NCBI GenBank assembly: GCA_035582835.1
Contig: JAYKAV010002977.1
Location: 2,474,381 to 2,538,380 of the forward strand
Origin: Phoebastria nigripes
Lineage: Eukaryota > Chordata > Aves > Procellariiformes > Diomedeidae
Reading direction: 5' to 3'
DNA: 64,000 bases
How positions within the stretch are numbered: the stretch's first letter is position 1; the number at the start of each line of letters is the position of its first letter. The position numbers were made by a program, and so were the translations under genes. The notes beneath the pieces were generated by a model that was not told where the DNA came from, searched no databases, and saw nothing but the letters and a program-made list of their open reading frames with translations. Positions 10,736 to 23,084 of this stretch are shown in pieces.

Positions 10736-12946
10736 ATAAGTCATATAAATCCTGCATTTCCTTATTGTGTCTGGTTTATTATTTCAGCTTCTATTTCCTG
10801 CTCCTGTTTGGTCTTCTGGCTTCTACTCAATCCAGTGTTGATTTAACCCAGCATATCTGTTTTACTGAACATATTTGCAGTCTGATAGCTCAGATAAACT
10901 GTTTAACAAGTGTTTCCTTAACAAATGCACACCATATTCCTGAAGCCCCTTTTGAATGCTCATGTCCTGGCCCTGACTCGCTTATAGTTGTGATAGGAAA
11001 TGCAACCCATCCATGGCCCAGTTATGACTTAGTTGTCATAGTGCCAAACGCACAACATGAACAAACAACCTGCAAACAATTTAAAGGATGATATTGGTAT
11101 TAAAGATAGGTACTGATACCTAATTCCTTGAGTAAGGATATCTCCCATGGGACAAGAACTCTCTGGCCCTGTTCTCATGCTTGGCAGGTACGATGCTATT
11201 TTCAACGGGGACAAATAGATGTTGCTCTCAGTAACCTACCCGTTCTGAAATTGGGCTACACAGGGGCATGCCCAGATGATCTTTTTAGGATGGGCTGCAA
11301 ACACAGCTGAAAGGCCCCTCCAGAGAGCATGGCAGACCCCAGGAACTTAGGACACCTTTAGCACAAGCCTAAGCAACTTACAATAGCATCAGGCACATGT
11401 GGACAGCCTATATATAAATCTGACAGGCTGTCTGCAGATATCTGGGCAGGAGGCAGGCAGATCTAGCAGCAAGCATATCATGCTCTTAGTTTTTGTAAGA
11501 CTGCTCTCTAAGAGCTCTGTGGACATACCCAAGATGGCTCAAAATTTGAATGTCCAAGAAGACCCCAAACTAAACTCAAATCTTGATTTTCCTGCCTGTA
11601 AGAAAAGTAAGTTACTATTTAATACTTAATGCAGTGCTTGACCCCTGCCTAGAATTAACTTCTCTTCCCACTTTGATAGTTTTAAGCTGGATTTGAAATG
11701 CAACACTGGCATCAAATAAATTGCTAAAAGTATAGAAGATGCTGAATTGCTAGAAAATGCTAGTCCTTGATGAAGTTGTCTCTTCCTGGGCTGCAGTCAC
11801 TGGTACAACAGTTGCTATGGTAACAGATTGTGGCTTATTAAATACAGGAACATCTATTTTTCAAGGTGAAATAAAATTAAAAGATTTTGTTTTGTAACGA
11901 AACACACATTTTTACATCAATTTTGCCTTTTAATTACCAAAAAGCCACCCTTGCCAAACTACAGTCAATGTTACAATTTAATCCGCAATAACCAAATTAA
12001 TATTTATGGTTCCTTTTCTGTATGCATTATAATAAATGGGCTGCTGTCTCTTACTTCAGCAGAAGCATAAAGCGTCTTAAACACCCGAACTTCAAACTTA
12101 GGTATTGACAGAGTTAGAATTCATTGGCGGAGAGCCATGGGTCTTTGCAAAGCAATATAAAACCACAAGCAAAATCCAAAACAATCATATGAAATCACTC
12201 CAGTAAAGTCATTGTGGAACACAGTATGAGTCTGTTCCAGGATGAAATACCATTAATAATCATCATTCAAGTTTATTTATAAAACACTTTAAAACCACAT
12301 GCAAACATGCAGCTAGGAACAACTCCCAGCAGAGCTCTCATAGAATAATCTAAATTTTTAACTCTTTCAGGATTGATAACCTGCCTCAAATCACATTCTT
12401 AGCAACCCACAGCATATGCCAAGTGCATATAAAAAGAAGTAAAAAACAAACTTTGAACCTTGAGGGCATGGGGATCATAAAAGGCATTAAGAATAGGCAG
12501 TGTTATGCAAGCATTTAACAGGGGCACTGTCAGATTGTCAGCAGTCCCACGGATAATGCATAAAATAGTGCAGAATTCAGCCCTAGCCTTTCACTGCTCT
12601 GTAGTCCTAAATAATTATGTTTGTCACTGGAGTGAGAAGATCTACCCCTGCCTACATCAGGGGAACAGCTCCACCGAGTTAAGATGTCAATACTTAAAAA
12701 CCAAGTCACATCTTATAGCTACGCTAACCTTCCACATGGGAACATGTCCGTTAAATACTGTGAAGCATCCACTGGTAATTAACTCTTTGGCATTACTACT
12801 ATATACACCATACAGACCCAGATCAAAGTCCCCAGTTGCCACTTGCAATGAAATTTCAGTTACTGAGTTATGAGAAACTGCTGACACCTAAGAACTGCAG
12901 ACGTGGAGATAAAGAAAACACATGAACAAAAAAAATGCATGCTTAC

Positions 12947-13066
12947 CGGTACCTTCATTTTAAAGTCATCTCGATAGAGTTTAATGCCAATGTCAGCGAT
13001 TGTCCTTTGGATAAAGCGGGAGGGTCGCAGGACAAACACCAGCTGCAGGTTTCCTGGAAATGCTCC
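12947..13066 (-). CDS. MCF2L2: MCF2L2 exon: CRAL-TRIO, FPGNLQLVFVLRPSRFIQRT
   Basis: This is exactly 40 codons, phase 0 at both ends. It encodes GAFPGNLQLVFVLRPSRF, then IQRTIADIGIKLYRDDF and KMKVP. It is the most conserved part of the N-terminal domain across the MCF2 family (LRPxxFxQRT followed by DIG and a Phe-Lys-Lys-Val-Pro strand). The acceptor is TTCTTGCAG|GGAGC. The donor chosen is GTACCG|GTAAGC, which keeps the Val-Pro seen in relatives. A second GT six bases earlier, AAG|GTACCG, would also stay in frame but is a weaker donor and would remove Val-Pro. Confidence 0.96.
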
Positions 13067-14308
13067 CTGCAAGAAATACAGAACTATTAGAAGGCACAAC
13101 TCTGCCTTACAGGAAGGCCAAGGGAATTTTCAGCCAAGTGTTTCCTAAAGGGGGCAAAGCAGGTAGGACTTACTGAACCTTGCTCAGTCCAGCTGCTAAT
13201 AATATCAGCTGGTCCATTCAGCACGTGCCCATTGTCACAATCTCCAAAGCCAACAGAAAGACCAGCCCATGGATTTTACTGCCCAGCCATACATTGCTTT
13301 CTGATACGGATTTAGCACAGAGCTCTAAAGTTTCTGCACTAGTGCCTGCCTTCGCCAGATCTGAACCACACCAAGCCCCCTTTGCACTACCACACCATAG
13401 GTTTTCCCATTTTTTTAGGCTGTAGCCACTAGAGGGCAAAACGGGCTACCTACAAAAACTGGCTACCCACTTTGGACTTGGTGAAAGAAGCTGGTGGCAC
13501 AGATGAATTCCCCAGGCTGACCTACCTTCGCACTCTGGAAAGGGTTTTTAACTTTTTAATCTCACATATTTTTCCCCCAACACAGGCACTCGACACACTC
13601 ATCAGACATGGCCCTGTCCGCAACACCCAGCCTACATCTCTCACGCGCTCCTCTTGAGCTCATCAAGCATAAAAAAGAACAATTTCTACAAGAAAGCAGC
13701 TAAAAAGAACTGAGAATGAAAAGCAATTCTGTCCAAATTCCTTGAAAGAACTTAAAGTCATCTTGGTCATCCCTCCATCCTACACCTCTGTGTATAAGCG
13801 TTTGCTCCTCACACAGCACATGTTCCTGGCAATAGATGTATAAAACCAGCTGCTTTTATTAGCACTGAAGATCAGTGCTTAGCTCTGACTTTTGCAAATG
13901 AGATATAATAAGCTGTTAAGAGTTTCTACCAGAGATCACTTACTATCCACAAGTCCTTTGGGATCTGTTTCTTTCATAAGTGGGCCACGTCATCACTCCT
14001 TAGTGCACAGAAGGGTACCTCTGTTATGCTCTTCTAGGAACCAACTTCAAATTACTAGAATTTATATTGCAGTCAACCCAGCAAATAAGGAATTTGTCCT
14101 AATTCGGCAGTAAACAAGGATGTGTAATTTGTTACTGCAGCTTCCTCCCTCTCTTATTTAACACTCACGAGCTTCAGGGCAGGAGAGAATCTGCATCCAC
14201 AGCCAGAAAATGGGAGCTAAAAATGAGCACACGAGACTGTATCCTGTGCTGAAGGTTCAGCAGATAATTTTAATTTCTAGAAGATAAATAACAAAAGCAA
14301 GCACTTAC
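13067..14308 (-). other. MCF2L2: MCF2L2 intron, 1.2 kb
   Basis: No repeat or signal recognised. A moderately C-rich stretch lies at 13300-13660. Confidence 0.7.
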
Positions 14309-14399
14309 TGCTATCCGTGTCAGGGATGCCTTGACTGCGCTCCATTTGTCCCGTCGTCTGTCTATGATGATGATGAATCCGATGCTGGCAGCCTCCAGA
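14309..14399 (-). CDS. MCF2L2: MCF2L2 exon: CRAL-TRIO core, GFIIIIDRRRDKW
   Basis: This 91-bp exon encodes LEAASIGFIIIIDRRRDKW and then SAVKASLTRIA. It contains the family signature of a hydrophobic strand followed by IDRRRDKW, a central element of the CRAL-TRIO fold. Relative to the mammalian protein, the strand has an extra Ile in place of Val. The acceptor is TTTTGCAG|TCTGG and the donor is ATAGCA|GTAAGT. The leading T completes a Ser codon from the previous exon and the exon ends in phase 0. The next intron is short (1,242 bp). Confidence 0.96.
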
Positions 14400-17300
14400 C
14401 TGCAAAACAGACAAAATAAGTATGCTGGGTTACATGGAGATGCTCCNGTTCCAAGGAAGTGTACTGCAGCAAAATACAGCCTCCGTCAGATCACCCTCTA
14501 AGCCCATTATGAAAATGCAACGTACAGTGGAAAGAATGAATATTTGGCAGAAATCACATAAAAACGAAAGCCAGCAAATTTTCTCTTTCCAGCATAAGGC
14601 TAGCAGCTTACACAAAACATGAATATTTTATCTGATAAATCTCTCAGCTGCTATGCTACTCTGCTGCCAAATCTAGGTGATATGAATAGTTCATGATCAC
14701 GAATTACACTGTGCCCTATTGAAGGCAAAAACCTCAGTTCTTGTTTTCTCTGCAAAATAATTAAATTAATTAGACACTCCACTTCAGTCTTCTTTCTCCA
14801 AGTATGCTGACGTCTGAGAAGGGCACTTAGCTCCAGGGAGTCAGTATCTCCCTACTGTCATCACCTTGCCTGTGAACACAATGCCCCAGGAATTCCGGTA
14901 GACAAAGCAGGAACTGAAGAGTTATATCTTGCCAACCACAAACTGGTTCTAGGGTTGCAAGTCATTCAAAAGTATCCTTTTAACATATTGGCTAGAATAA
15001 CAGTTACTGTTCCTTCTCAGTACTTTCAAGGAGGATCTATAAGGCACTGATGTGATGCTCCTTCCCATCTATGTAGACCTCATAAATATCCCATCCTCTC
15101 CCTCTCCCTCAGAAATCCCACTTCGGTGTGCAGGGCTTCAGTGGGACTGCTCTACTCTCTGCCTTCCAAGAGTGCTCAGAGTTGGAGAGAAGTCCTTGGA
15201 AGCTAATAAGCACACACTGAGAAAAATCTCCAGAAACTTCATTATAGCAGGATGGCTCAGTCATCTCTGGACAAACCAGAGGCAGGCAGAAAGAGTATAC
15301 ATGTTGTCATAATCAAAGGACGTACTGCAATCAAACATCTAATTACAGATTAAGATCAAGAGAAATTGTATAAAACATTTCCTTGATCCCTTTTCCATTG
15401 TTCATACAAGAAGCATCCCAGGAACACCTTTTTCATGGGTCATTTTGTGCAAACTCATGTCAATAATCCACTGAAGAGCACCAACAATACCAATTCTGAT
15501 CTTCTGCTGCAGCTCTGCAGGATCAAGAACAGCAACCTGGAAGCCAAAGTGTTGTGCAAATCTGGGATGCCATGCAANTGTTCCTAATAGTTCATGCTGG
15601 TACTAGGAAAACTCACTGAATTTCCCACTTCAATATTTTTTACGGCATTCCTCTGAGAATTAAAAAATTCAATTACAATAGACAACCTTTCCTCTTAAGT
15701 AGTGCAACATGCAGCTCTTTATGCAGAGGACAGAAAATGTGTTTGCAACTGTGCCTCTCAAGCACAGGGAAGATAATTCACCAGTTTCTCCTTTTATACA
15801 TATATACAAATACATGCATATCCTTCAATAGCTGGACAAGTATTCCAAGGAAAAAAATGCCCAGTGTGGTATCTATGTGTTTGCTCTCGATGTTAGGAAA
15901 AAAGGTTCAGAGGAAGGCAACAAAGAAATTGTGTGTATTGCAGATTGTTACAGAAAGGGTGTGGGAAACTAAACACAAAAGTCTCAACCTGTGGGTTTCC
16001 TAACCTACCCAAAAATCTGCATTGGTTTTATCAAACTGCTTCTGCTGATTGGGACCAAAAATTGCTTTAGAAGTCTGGTAGGCATGAAAGGCCTGGGCAA
16101 ATTAGCCTCAGCCTCCAGACCACCAGGTAGCATCTCTGTGGACAGGGTGCCTGTCCTGCCTAATGGAGACACATAGGATGAGGTCAGGCTTTTCTCTCTG
16201 CCTTGACAACCGATGTTGCTGCATTATAGGTGAGGTGCCAGGAATTCTGGTTACATCTCAAACAGAGAAGGCTGGGGAAAACTTGCTGATAGTTTGGGAA
16301 ATCAAAACGAGCACAAAGCCATGTGTCATTTTCCTCCTTTGCTTGTGTGATACATGTCCAAAAAATTCTTTTTTGTTTAGTAATTTGCCAAGAAACATTT
16401 AGGTCACTACAGAAAGAAACTGCTAAAAATTGTAGGATGCAAATGCGTTCAGGAGTCACAAGGGAAAGGAAAGGAAGGGTGTTTTTTTGCTTCTCTGTTC
16501 CCATTTAATACCCCTGGCACAGCATCTCACTCCAGGCAAAAGGCTGGGGTGGTGTGAACCCCCACTCCTCAGCATCTGAGCTGCATCCACCCTGGGCACA
16601 GTGGTCTGCCAACCGCTGTGCCAACAACAGCCCCAGTTACTCCGTTTACTGCAGATGAACCCGGAAACTACAAGCCCCCAATCCTCCAGTTAATAGAGCC
16701 ACCACCCCAAAAGGCAAAAAAGCCATTGAGAAGCTGTCAAATAGAAACACACTCTAAAAACCAGACTGATGTGTGTTGCACCCAGTTCCCTGGCCTAGGG
16801 AACAGGAGACCATCCAGTCAACACTGGCTGCTGTCTGACCATCCAGTCGACAGCAAATTGGCTTGTTAAAGACAGGATCATACTCATTAACAAATACTTG
16901 AAAACTCTCCTACCTACTATCCACCAGTTCAGACTAATCCAGAATAAAGTTTTTAAACATTTGATACTGATATTACTAACAGTTGTCACAATCCAGTGCT
17001 CTTAAAAACAATCCCAGCACCCTTGCTGGCCTCTTGTTAAAGCACAGACTCAAGCATGCTCTGGCCCCATACAGGTAGAGGTTAGCTCTTCTATTTGCAG
17101 TTCTTCAAATGACCAGAAAAATAAGTAATCCCAAGATGCACGTCCCACTTAGGTTTCTTTGCTCTTGCAGGGAATGGGATTTGATCCAAATATCTGGTTA
17201 ACCAGAACAAATACAAAAAATGCTCGTTGTGACTAATTATTCCAAGAGAACAATGTTACAATTCAACATCCATGTTGCTTACAGTGTGTTATTGAAAGTG

Positions 17301-19378
17301 GTCTATTGTTTAGAACAAAGTTATTAGTAATATAGTGAGATATGAAGGGGGAATTAAGTCAATGCAATTCTCCTTACAACAGTTACATGTTTAGATGACC
17401 TTGGAAAAGGCTGTCTCTTTAATATGCTTTATATATTTTTGACAGCCATGTTAATTTTTGAGAACCATGTTAAAGCAGCAGGAAGATGGGAATGTAAGAG
17501 GACATAATTTGAATCAAACGGATCACCAAAATATGGCCTCTAATTATGTTTTCAGCTCAGACTCACGCAACCAATTTGTAGCTGCTGAATATCTCTCAGT
17601 CAATAATTGGACACACAGAATCAGGTTCAAATCTGATGCAGTTCCATTGAGACCAGTGATTTGTAACAAAATGACCAACAAAGTAGGTGTGTTAGCTGAA
17701 GTTAACAAAATGCTGATGTTGGTCTAAAGAAATACATCATTCAACCAATATCAGGTTAATAAAAATGAGAAAAATCTGTTCTTCGCAAAATTTATGATGT
17801 AGCTAAACCACAAGTAACTATATCCATAAGCACCATATTCACACAAGCTGACTGCACATAGAAATGGCCTTGTTTTGCCCATCTGCCTGGTTTGAGAGAC
17901 TGACTAAAGGCTTTCTAAAAGGAGTGTACCTGGAGGATTGGAGGCCTAAAAGAATTCAGAATCAGACCCTTACAATTACACCTTGGTGAGCAAACTGCAA
18001 TGGAAGTAACTGACAAAATGGCATCTGCCAAAAGCAACAAGTACAACTGTGATTTAAAAAAACACAAAAGTATTTGTGCCAAGTAAAACTTGCCTCTGTG
18101 CCTCAGACTAACTCTTAAGTCCCATTTTTAAAAGTCCCTCAAATATGTAGATCAGAAGTCACTTAAAAAGTGACCTTTGCTGTTTTTTCAAGTACTTGTC
18201 CACGATTGAGCAGTTCATTTTTTCAGATGTTCTTCTGCATGGAGATTTGTAACAGCACAAAAGCATCCATGCATCAGATGCAACAAGAAAAATTAAATTC
18301 ATAGATAATAGGAACAAGAGCTTATGAAATACTATGATATTATGAAATGATAGAGACAAGAAAATGCAAGAGAGAAGCAGCAAAGGAATTTTCTCATGAA
18401 ATTAGGCTTGGCAAGAATGGTCATGGGGGTGGGGAAAGCTGGGAATAGCAAACATATGGGAATAGGAACATTGCTTATCAGTTGCCACTGCAAATCACAG
18501 TGTTGCAGGCCAGTTAAAGAGACAGACTGAGGAAATGAAAGATTAAATAGATACTTATATAATGACTTGGATTTAAATATGAGAAAAGAGCAAAGGAGAG
18601 CAAAACACCACTGACTGTGCAGTCTAGCTATGGTGGGGTGCTACTCGCAACTCTCTCCCTCCAAGACCAAGTGTAGTAACTGCAGCTGGCTGGCAAAGAC
18701 AAAACCTGCCAACCAGCCGTGCCTGGCACATGGGGCTGAGGGGGACAGCACAGCCAGAACACTTTATTATACAAACAGTGCAGGTACAATCCTAGCTGCG
18801 GAAGAGTATGAAGAACAAGCCAAGGCATGAAATTTGAGAGAGATTTGTCAGGGTAAAATGAGAATCAGGCCATTAAGCAAACGATTCTGTTACCTATTGC
18901 AGTATATATCATTTCCAACGTTCAACTTATTACATTGTCTGAGTTGAAATGGGTAAAAAAAAATGGAGAATAGACTTAAAAATTACACGATCTGAAGAAA
19001 GAGGAAAAGAGCGGGGAGAGAAGATGAGAAAACCACATGCTGCTAAAAAGCAAAGCAGCTGAGCAGAGCACAGAAGAAAATATGGGAGAATATCTACATC
19101 ACTCAAAATCACTCTGGCAGACTACACAAAGGCAAGAATCAAAGAAACCATTCAGAGATATACCTCTGTAAATCTTGGCTGCTACAGGTTGATGGATGCA
19201 ACACAACAAGGGTCTAGACAAGAGAGGTACCTTTGGACAACAGAAAACTCAAAATGGGCCTGTAAACCTGACACAAAGCTAGACCTCAGCCTTCTGCAAT
19301 GTTATTCCCTGCTTTTCGCCTTGATATTCAGGATGGTACCAATTGTCTTCACTGAGATAAGCCAATGGTATTTGTACG

Positions 19379-19414
19379 TCTCTCTCTCTCTCTCTTTTTT
19401 TTTTTTTTTTTTTT
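19379..19414. repeat. (TC)n followed by a 22-base T run
   Basis: About seven TC units run directly into an uninterrupted 22-base T tract. On the MCF2L2 transcript strand this reads A22 followed by GA repeats. It is a simple-sequence microsatellite and a likely length polymorphism. Confidence 0.9.
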
Positions 19415-21299
19415 ACTAGACAAGGCTCACTTAAGACCTAAATTTAGCCAGGGAAACAGAGAGTGTGTCAGCAAGTGATCTTATTTCAGTCAGCAAGCCG
19501 AAAGGAAAGGCCATACCAAGGTCTGAATGTCATTTGGCACTAAGGGATGCATGCAGGCAAAGAGCCGTGGGAAGAAGCCTAACCAAGATGGCAGCATCAG
19601 CGCAAGTGGATGTACAGCTGAGAAACCCCACTTGTGTGTGTATCCAGAGGAAGGGAGTTTGTTTAAAAACAAACACACACACACTCTCTATCAATGTTTT
19701 CTCAGTGTCAGTACTGTAATATCTCTACCCTCATTATGGAAATGCATTGGGGTTTCTCCAGTTCTCTGAAAAGAGGGATTTGAAGACAATCCTGCACAGC
19801 AGATAAACATTAGGCTTACCTCCAGATCAAATTCTGGCATATTTGCCTACATCTACAGATGTCTGGCAGAGAGGTTCCCTTTCCCTGAATGCAATGTGTG
19901 CAACTGGGGGAGCTGTTCCATCCTGAGCTCTGAATTCAGGTTAGCCCTCGAACACTGATTTGAGGAGGCCAGGAGATGTCAAATTTTCTGACCTCTTTTG
20001 GAAGGAGAGAAGGGCACCTGTTTATCAAAGTATTGATCCATGTCAATTGGAAGAGAAGGGAATTCCAGCCATGGAATAAAGCACATAAAAAAAGGACTTT
20101 CTGACCCTATCTATTGTAAGTGTGCATGCATAGAGATATGCATGTGCATACACCATGTTACTCAATGTTTATGGATGTGTATGTATGTAGATCCCTTTGG
20201 TGGAGCGCTCTCGCGAGCAGATGTTGAACCAGAGGGAAAATTAATCAGATTACAAAAGTTTCACTGGGCTGATCTTCCATCCTGAGGAGTAGTTCATGTT
20301 TTAAAGCCCAGAAGAGCAAGGTTTACTTACAGCCCACCCCAAAATACTGTGGTATGCCACAGCTGGTAATGCAAATTTGCTCAGCAACGTAAAAGACAAG
20401 TGCGTGCCTGTGCATCTGAATAACAACATCTGCTGTCTACCTTTATCTTTTCGATGTTTTACCATATGGTCACAGAAAATCAATCATTCCAGAGGGACTT
20501 AGAAAGTTACTAACTCACTGAATGATGTCACCTGCAGTCATAGATCTTATCTCCACAACTAGCATGAACCTTAGTCTACAGGATACGCAGAAACAGACAC
20601 TACAAAAGACAGATATTCTCTCTACATTTGCCTGAGAAATGATGCTGATTTCTCCAGTTCACTGAGCTATGAACAAGGAAGTATTTTCTATGATAAACAG
20701 GGTGAACTGCTTTTCAAACTATTCTTCATCTTACCTGATTCACGGCCACGCCCTTTGTAACTCCACAAGAGTTAGAGACTGTTCTCTTCTCTTAGTCACT
20801 TTGTTTGATACCTGCATATCTTCCTTGAGAATTAAAATAAAAGGTGAACTACTAGCAGTGAAACAACATGTACAGCAATGCTGTCATAATACACGCAGTA
20901 GTATGCAGTACAGTAGTGCTGATGAAAGTAACAAATGCAGTCCCTTTACTGCTTGATGAGATGTATGACAGAGACACTCTCTGCACCTGGACCAGCTAAC
21001 TGCAGGTTAACAAGGCTCTGCTGCACCCAAACAGGTCCATTACTTATGCCACATTAAGATTGTACTTCATATAATTATGTCATAAATCACACAACCAAAG
21101 CTTGCTGCTCAGGTTCTTCCTCTTCTAAATGAATACCTTTGTCCCTCACCATCTACATAAAGGGTGGCAAGTTTCAAATAGTGACTCAAGAAATGCAGTC
21201 AAACTTTCTAAAAGCACTGCAACAAAGACTAGCAAATTCCCTGGAAAACTCACATACCTACAGTGTGATCTATGATTGAACCTAAGAGTCAAACCAATG

Positions 21300-21475
21300 T
21301 GTTGGTATGCAGAAAATGTAGGTTCAAACCCCAGCCTGTCACTGACCTTGAACAGGTCATTTAAATGAAACTGAAGAGTCATTTACTCAACACAAGTTTC
21401 GGTGAGCCTGTCTGTAGTGTAAGATATTACACATATCTCATCATCTGTAAAATAGGCATATTGCAGCTCTCCTGA
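21300..21475 (+). repeat. MIR-like SINE relic
   Basis: GGTTCAAACCCCAGCCTGTCA, ACCTTGAACAGGTCATTTAA and CTCATCATCTGTAAAATAGG occur in the order and spacing of the MIR core and 3' region (GGTTCAAATCCCAGCTC..., TGACCTTGGGCAAGTCA..., CTCATCTGTAAAATGGGG). It is diverged and interrupted, as expected of an amniote-age element. The call is by eye. Confidence 0.6.
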
Positions 21476-21562
21476 CTTACATAGTTTTGAAACTTAGTTC
21501 ATCATTCTTTGCACATTGCTCTGGGATTCCTCGGGGGAAGAGAAAACACAAAATTAATAAAC

Positions 21563-21825
21563 TGAATCAAAGCAAAGGTCCATCTAGCCCAACACCCTGT
21601 CTCCAGTGTTGGTAGGTAGTGGATACTGAGGCAAAAGTAGAAGGAAAGTGAGAAGGACAATCTTTCTCTTGGTATATTCTCCCAAGTCCCAGCATTAAGG
21701 AACGCAGGGATTTCTTCAGCCAGAGTTTGCATCTGAGCCATTGTGTTCAGCTGCCATTGATAGAGCCTTCATTAATCTGGCTAATTTCTTTGAACCCATC
21801 TGTACTTTTGGCTTTCACACAGGCT
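21563..21825 (-). mobile_element. Old CR1-type LINE 3' fragment
   Basis: AAAGGTCCATCTAGCCCAAC, a CCTGTCTCCAGTGTTGG block and TTTCTTTGAACCCATCTGTA are characteristic of an ancient amniote CR1 subfamily 3' region in reverse orientation. In sense orientation its end reads CTAGATGGACCTTTGGTCTG-like. No coding peptide remains. The element lies beside the MIR relic, so two old insertions sit together. The subfamily is not determined. Confidence 0.55.
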
Positions 21826-22969
21826 GAAGAAGCATAAAGCATTTCTGTCTATCATGTTGACAATGTAACGTGTTAGTTCCTCAACATGTGACAACATTAC
21901 TGGGAATCACCCACCAGCATACCAAATACAAAGAACTGGAAAACTAGTTTTGTGTTTTTCTCAGCTACTATTGCTTTTTTATTAATCCTGAAGCTGGTCA
22001 TCCTCCCAGTCCTGAAGCTAGTGAAGAAATACATAAGACAGAGTTTCTCCTGGCAGAACAAAAGCCCTACAGAGCAGAGGGAAACAATGAAGCTGTTAAG
22101 TTCACAGTGTGTGGTTTCTCTCAGCTTGCTTTGGCAACTCAGTATGGGGAATACATGTAGGTGGAGCTGGAAAACTTCTTACTCAAACTTGAAGGAGGCA
22201 CGTTTTCCCCTCATCATCCTCTAAGCACCTTTATACACAAGACCACAGGAAATAATAAATCCCTGCTGTGCTTCTAACTAGCACAAACAGCCATGGTCCA
22301 GAGACAGGATCAGGGGACTGAAAAAATATTAAGCTCTCTTTTTTAGATAAACAAGAAGTAATTCAGCAGCCATGCCTTAGCGCATTTCCTCAGAGCAGTG
22401 GAAGTGAGTTTGTTTCACTATCCTTGCACAGCTGCAGGCAAACAGCAAGGAAAACATCCTAGCTGTGGAGCAATCTCCCAATAAACGAAGCATCAGAAAG
22501 CACATGGTGCTTGCCAGAATCCTGTCAACAGGGCACCTAGCTTGCTTTCTCAGAAAAGAGAAAGCTTGCACAGAAAGATACACTCAGAGAATAAGCAGTA
22601 ACAGGACCTATATAAGTTTGGCTCCTTCCAGATGCAACCCTTCCCTTGTCACAACTAGTGTCCCTGAGAGTTTTCACAAATGGCCCCTCTTAGCTCCCTT
22701 TTGATCTTCTATCTTTACTGCTGCTCTTCAGATCTACACCCCCTCCCACCCAGTTCAAGCCCTGAACAGAAAACCTGTCCTGTGTGAAGCTTTCTTTCCC
22801 ATGCAAATGATGTAAGTGGTTCCTAGGGCCTCCCGCACATAGGAGAGTTTCATGCTGACTGGATGGATGCGAAGTGACTGGTACCTCCGGGTAGCACCAC
22901 TAAAAGCAGTGAGCCACTGAGGAAGCAAAGCTCTCTAGGAAACCAACAGACATCTGTGCTTAGCCTCAC

Positions 22970-23084
22970 CTGGGAATGCTGGTTAGATATGTGACCACAT
23001 TCAGAAAATCTTCATCAGGTATGTCACTGAATCCTGCAAATTCTGGAAAGGTTATAATGGGTGCCCCATCCTTCCCTCTTCCTC
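22970..23084 (-). CDS. MCF2L2: MCF2L2 exon: CRAL-TRIO domain, GRGKDGAPIITFPEF
   Basis: This 115-bp exon encodes GGRGKDGAPIITFPEFAGF and then IPDEDFLNVVTYLTSIPS. That is the first conserved block of the CRAL-TRIO (Sec14-like) lipid-binding fold in the MCF2/MCF2L/MCF2L2 family. The residues match MCF2L2 best, with ITFPEF and IPDEDFLNV where MCF2L has ITFPDY and IPDKEF. The acceptor is TTTTGCAG|GAGG and the donor is CCCAG|GTGAGG. The exon starts two bases into a Gly codon and ends two bases into the Ser codon completed by the next exon. No stop or frameshift is present. Confidence 0.96.

Larger units (their letters stand above)
6848..12946 (-). other. MCF2L2: MCF2L2 intron, 6.1 kb, with CR1 and solo LTR
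   Basis: This intron contains an unassigned protein-like frame at 6926-7171, a reversed CR1 fragment (about 7879-9250) and a solo LTR in antisense orientation to the gene (10140-10735). The remaining 2.2 kb from 10741 to 12946 shows nothing recognisable. Confidence 0.75.
14400..22969 (-). other. MCF2L2: MCF2L2 intron, 8.6 kb
   Basis: Mostly AT-rich unique sequence. Recognisable contents are a TC/T microsatellite at 19379-19414, a MIR-like relic near 21300-21475 and an old CR1 tail at about 21563-21825. The many short open frames show no family resemblance. Confidence 0.7.

Noticed and set aside
12947..12952. Alternative donor AAG|GTACCG in the LRPSRF exon
   Set aside because: The downstream GTAAGC is a better donor and keeps the Val-Pro conserved in the family.
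19672..19686. Short CA repeat (ACACACACACAC)
   Set aside because: Too short to treat as an informative microsatellite.
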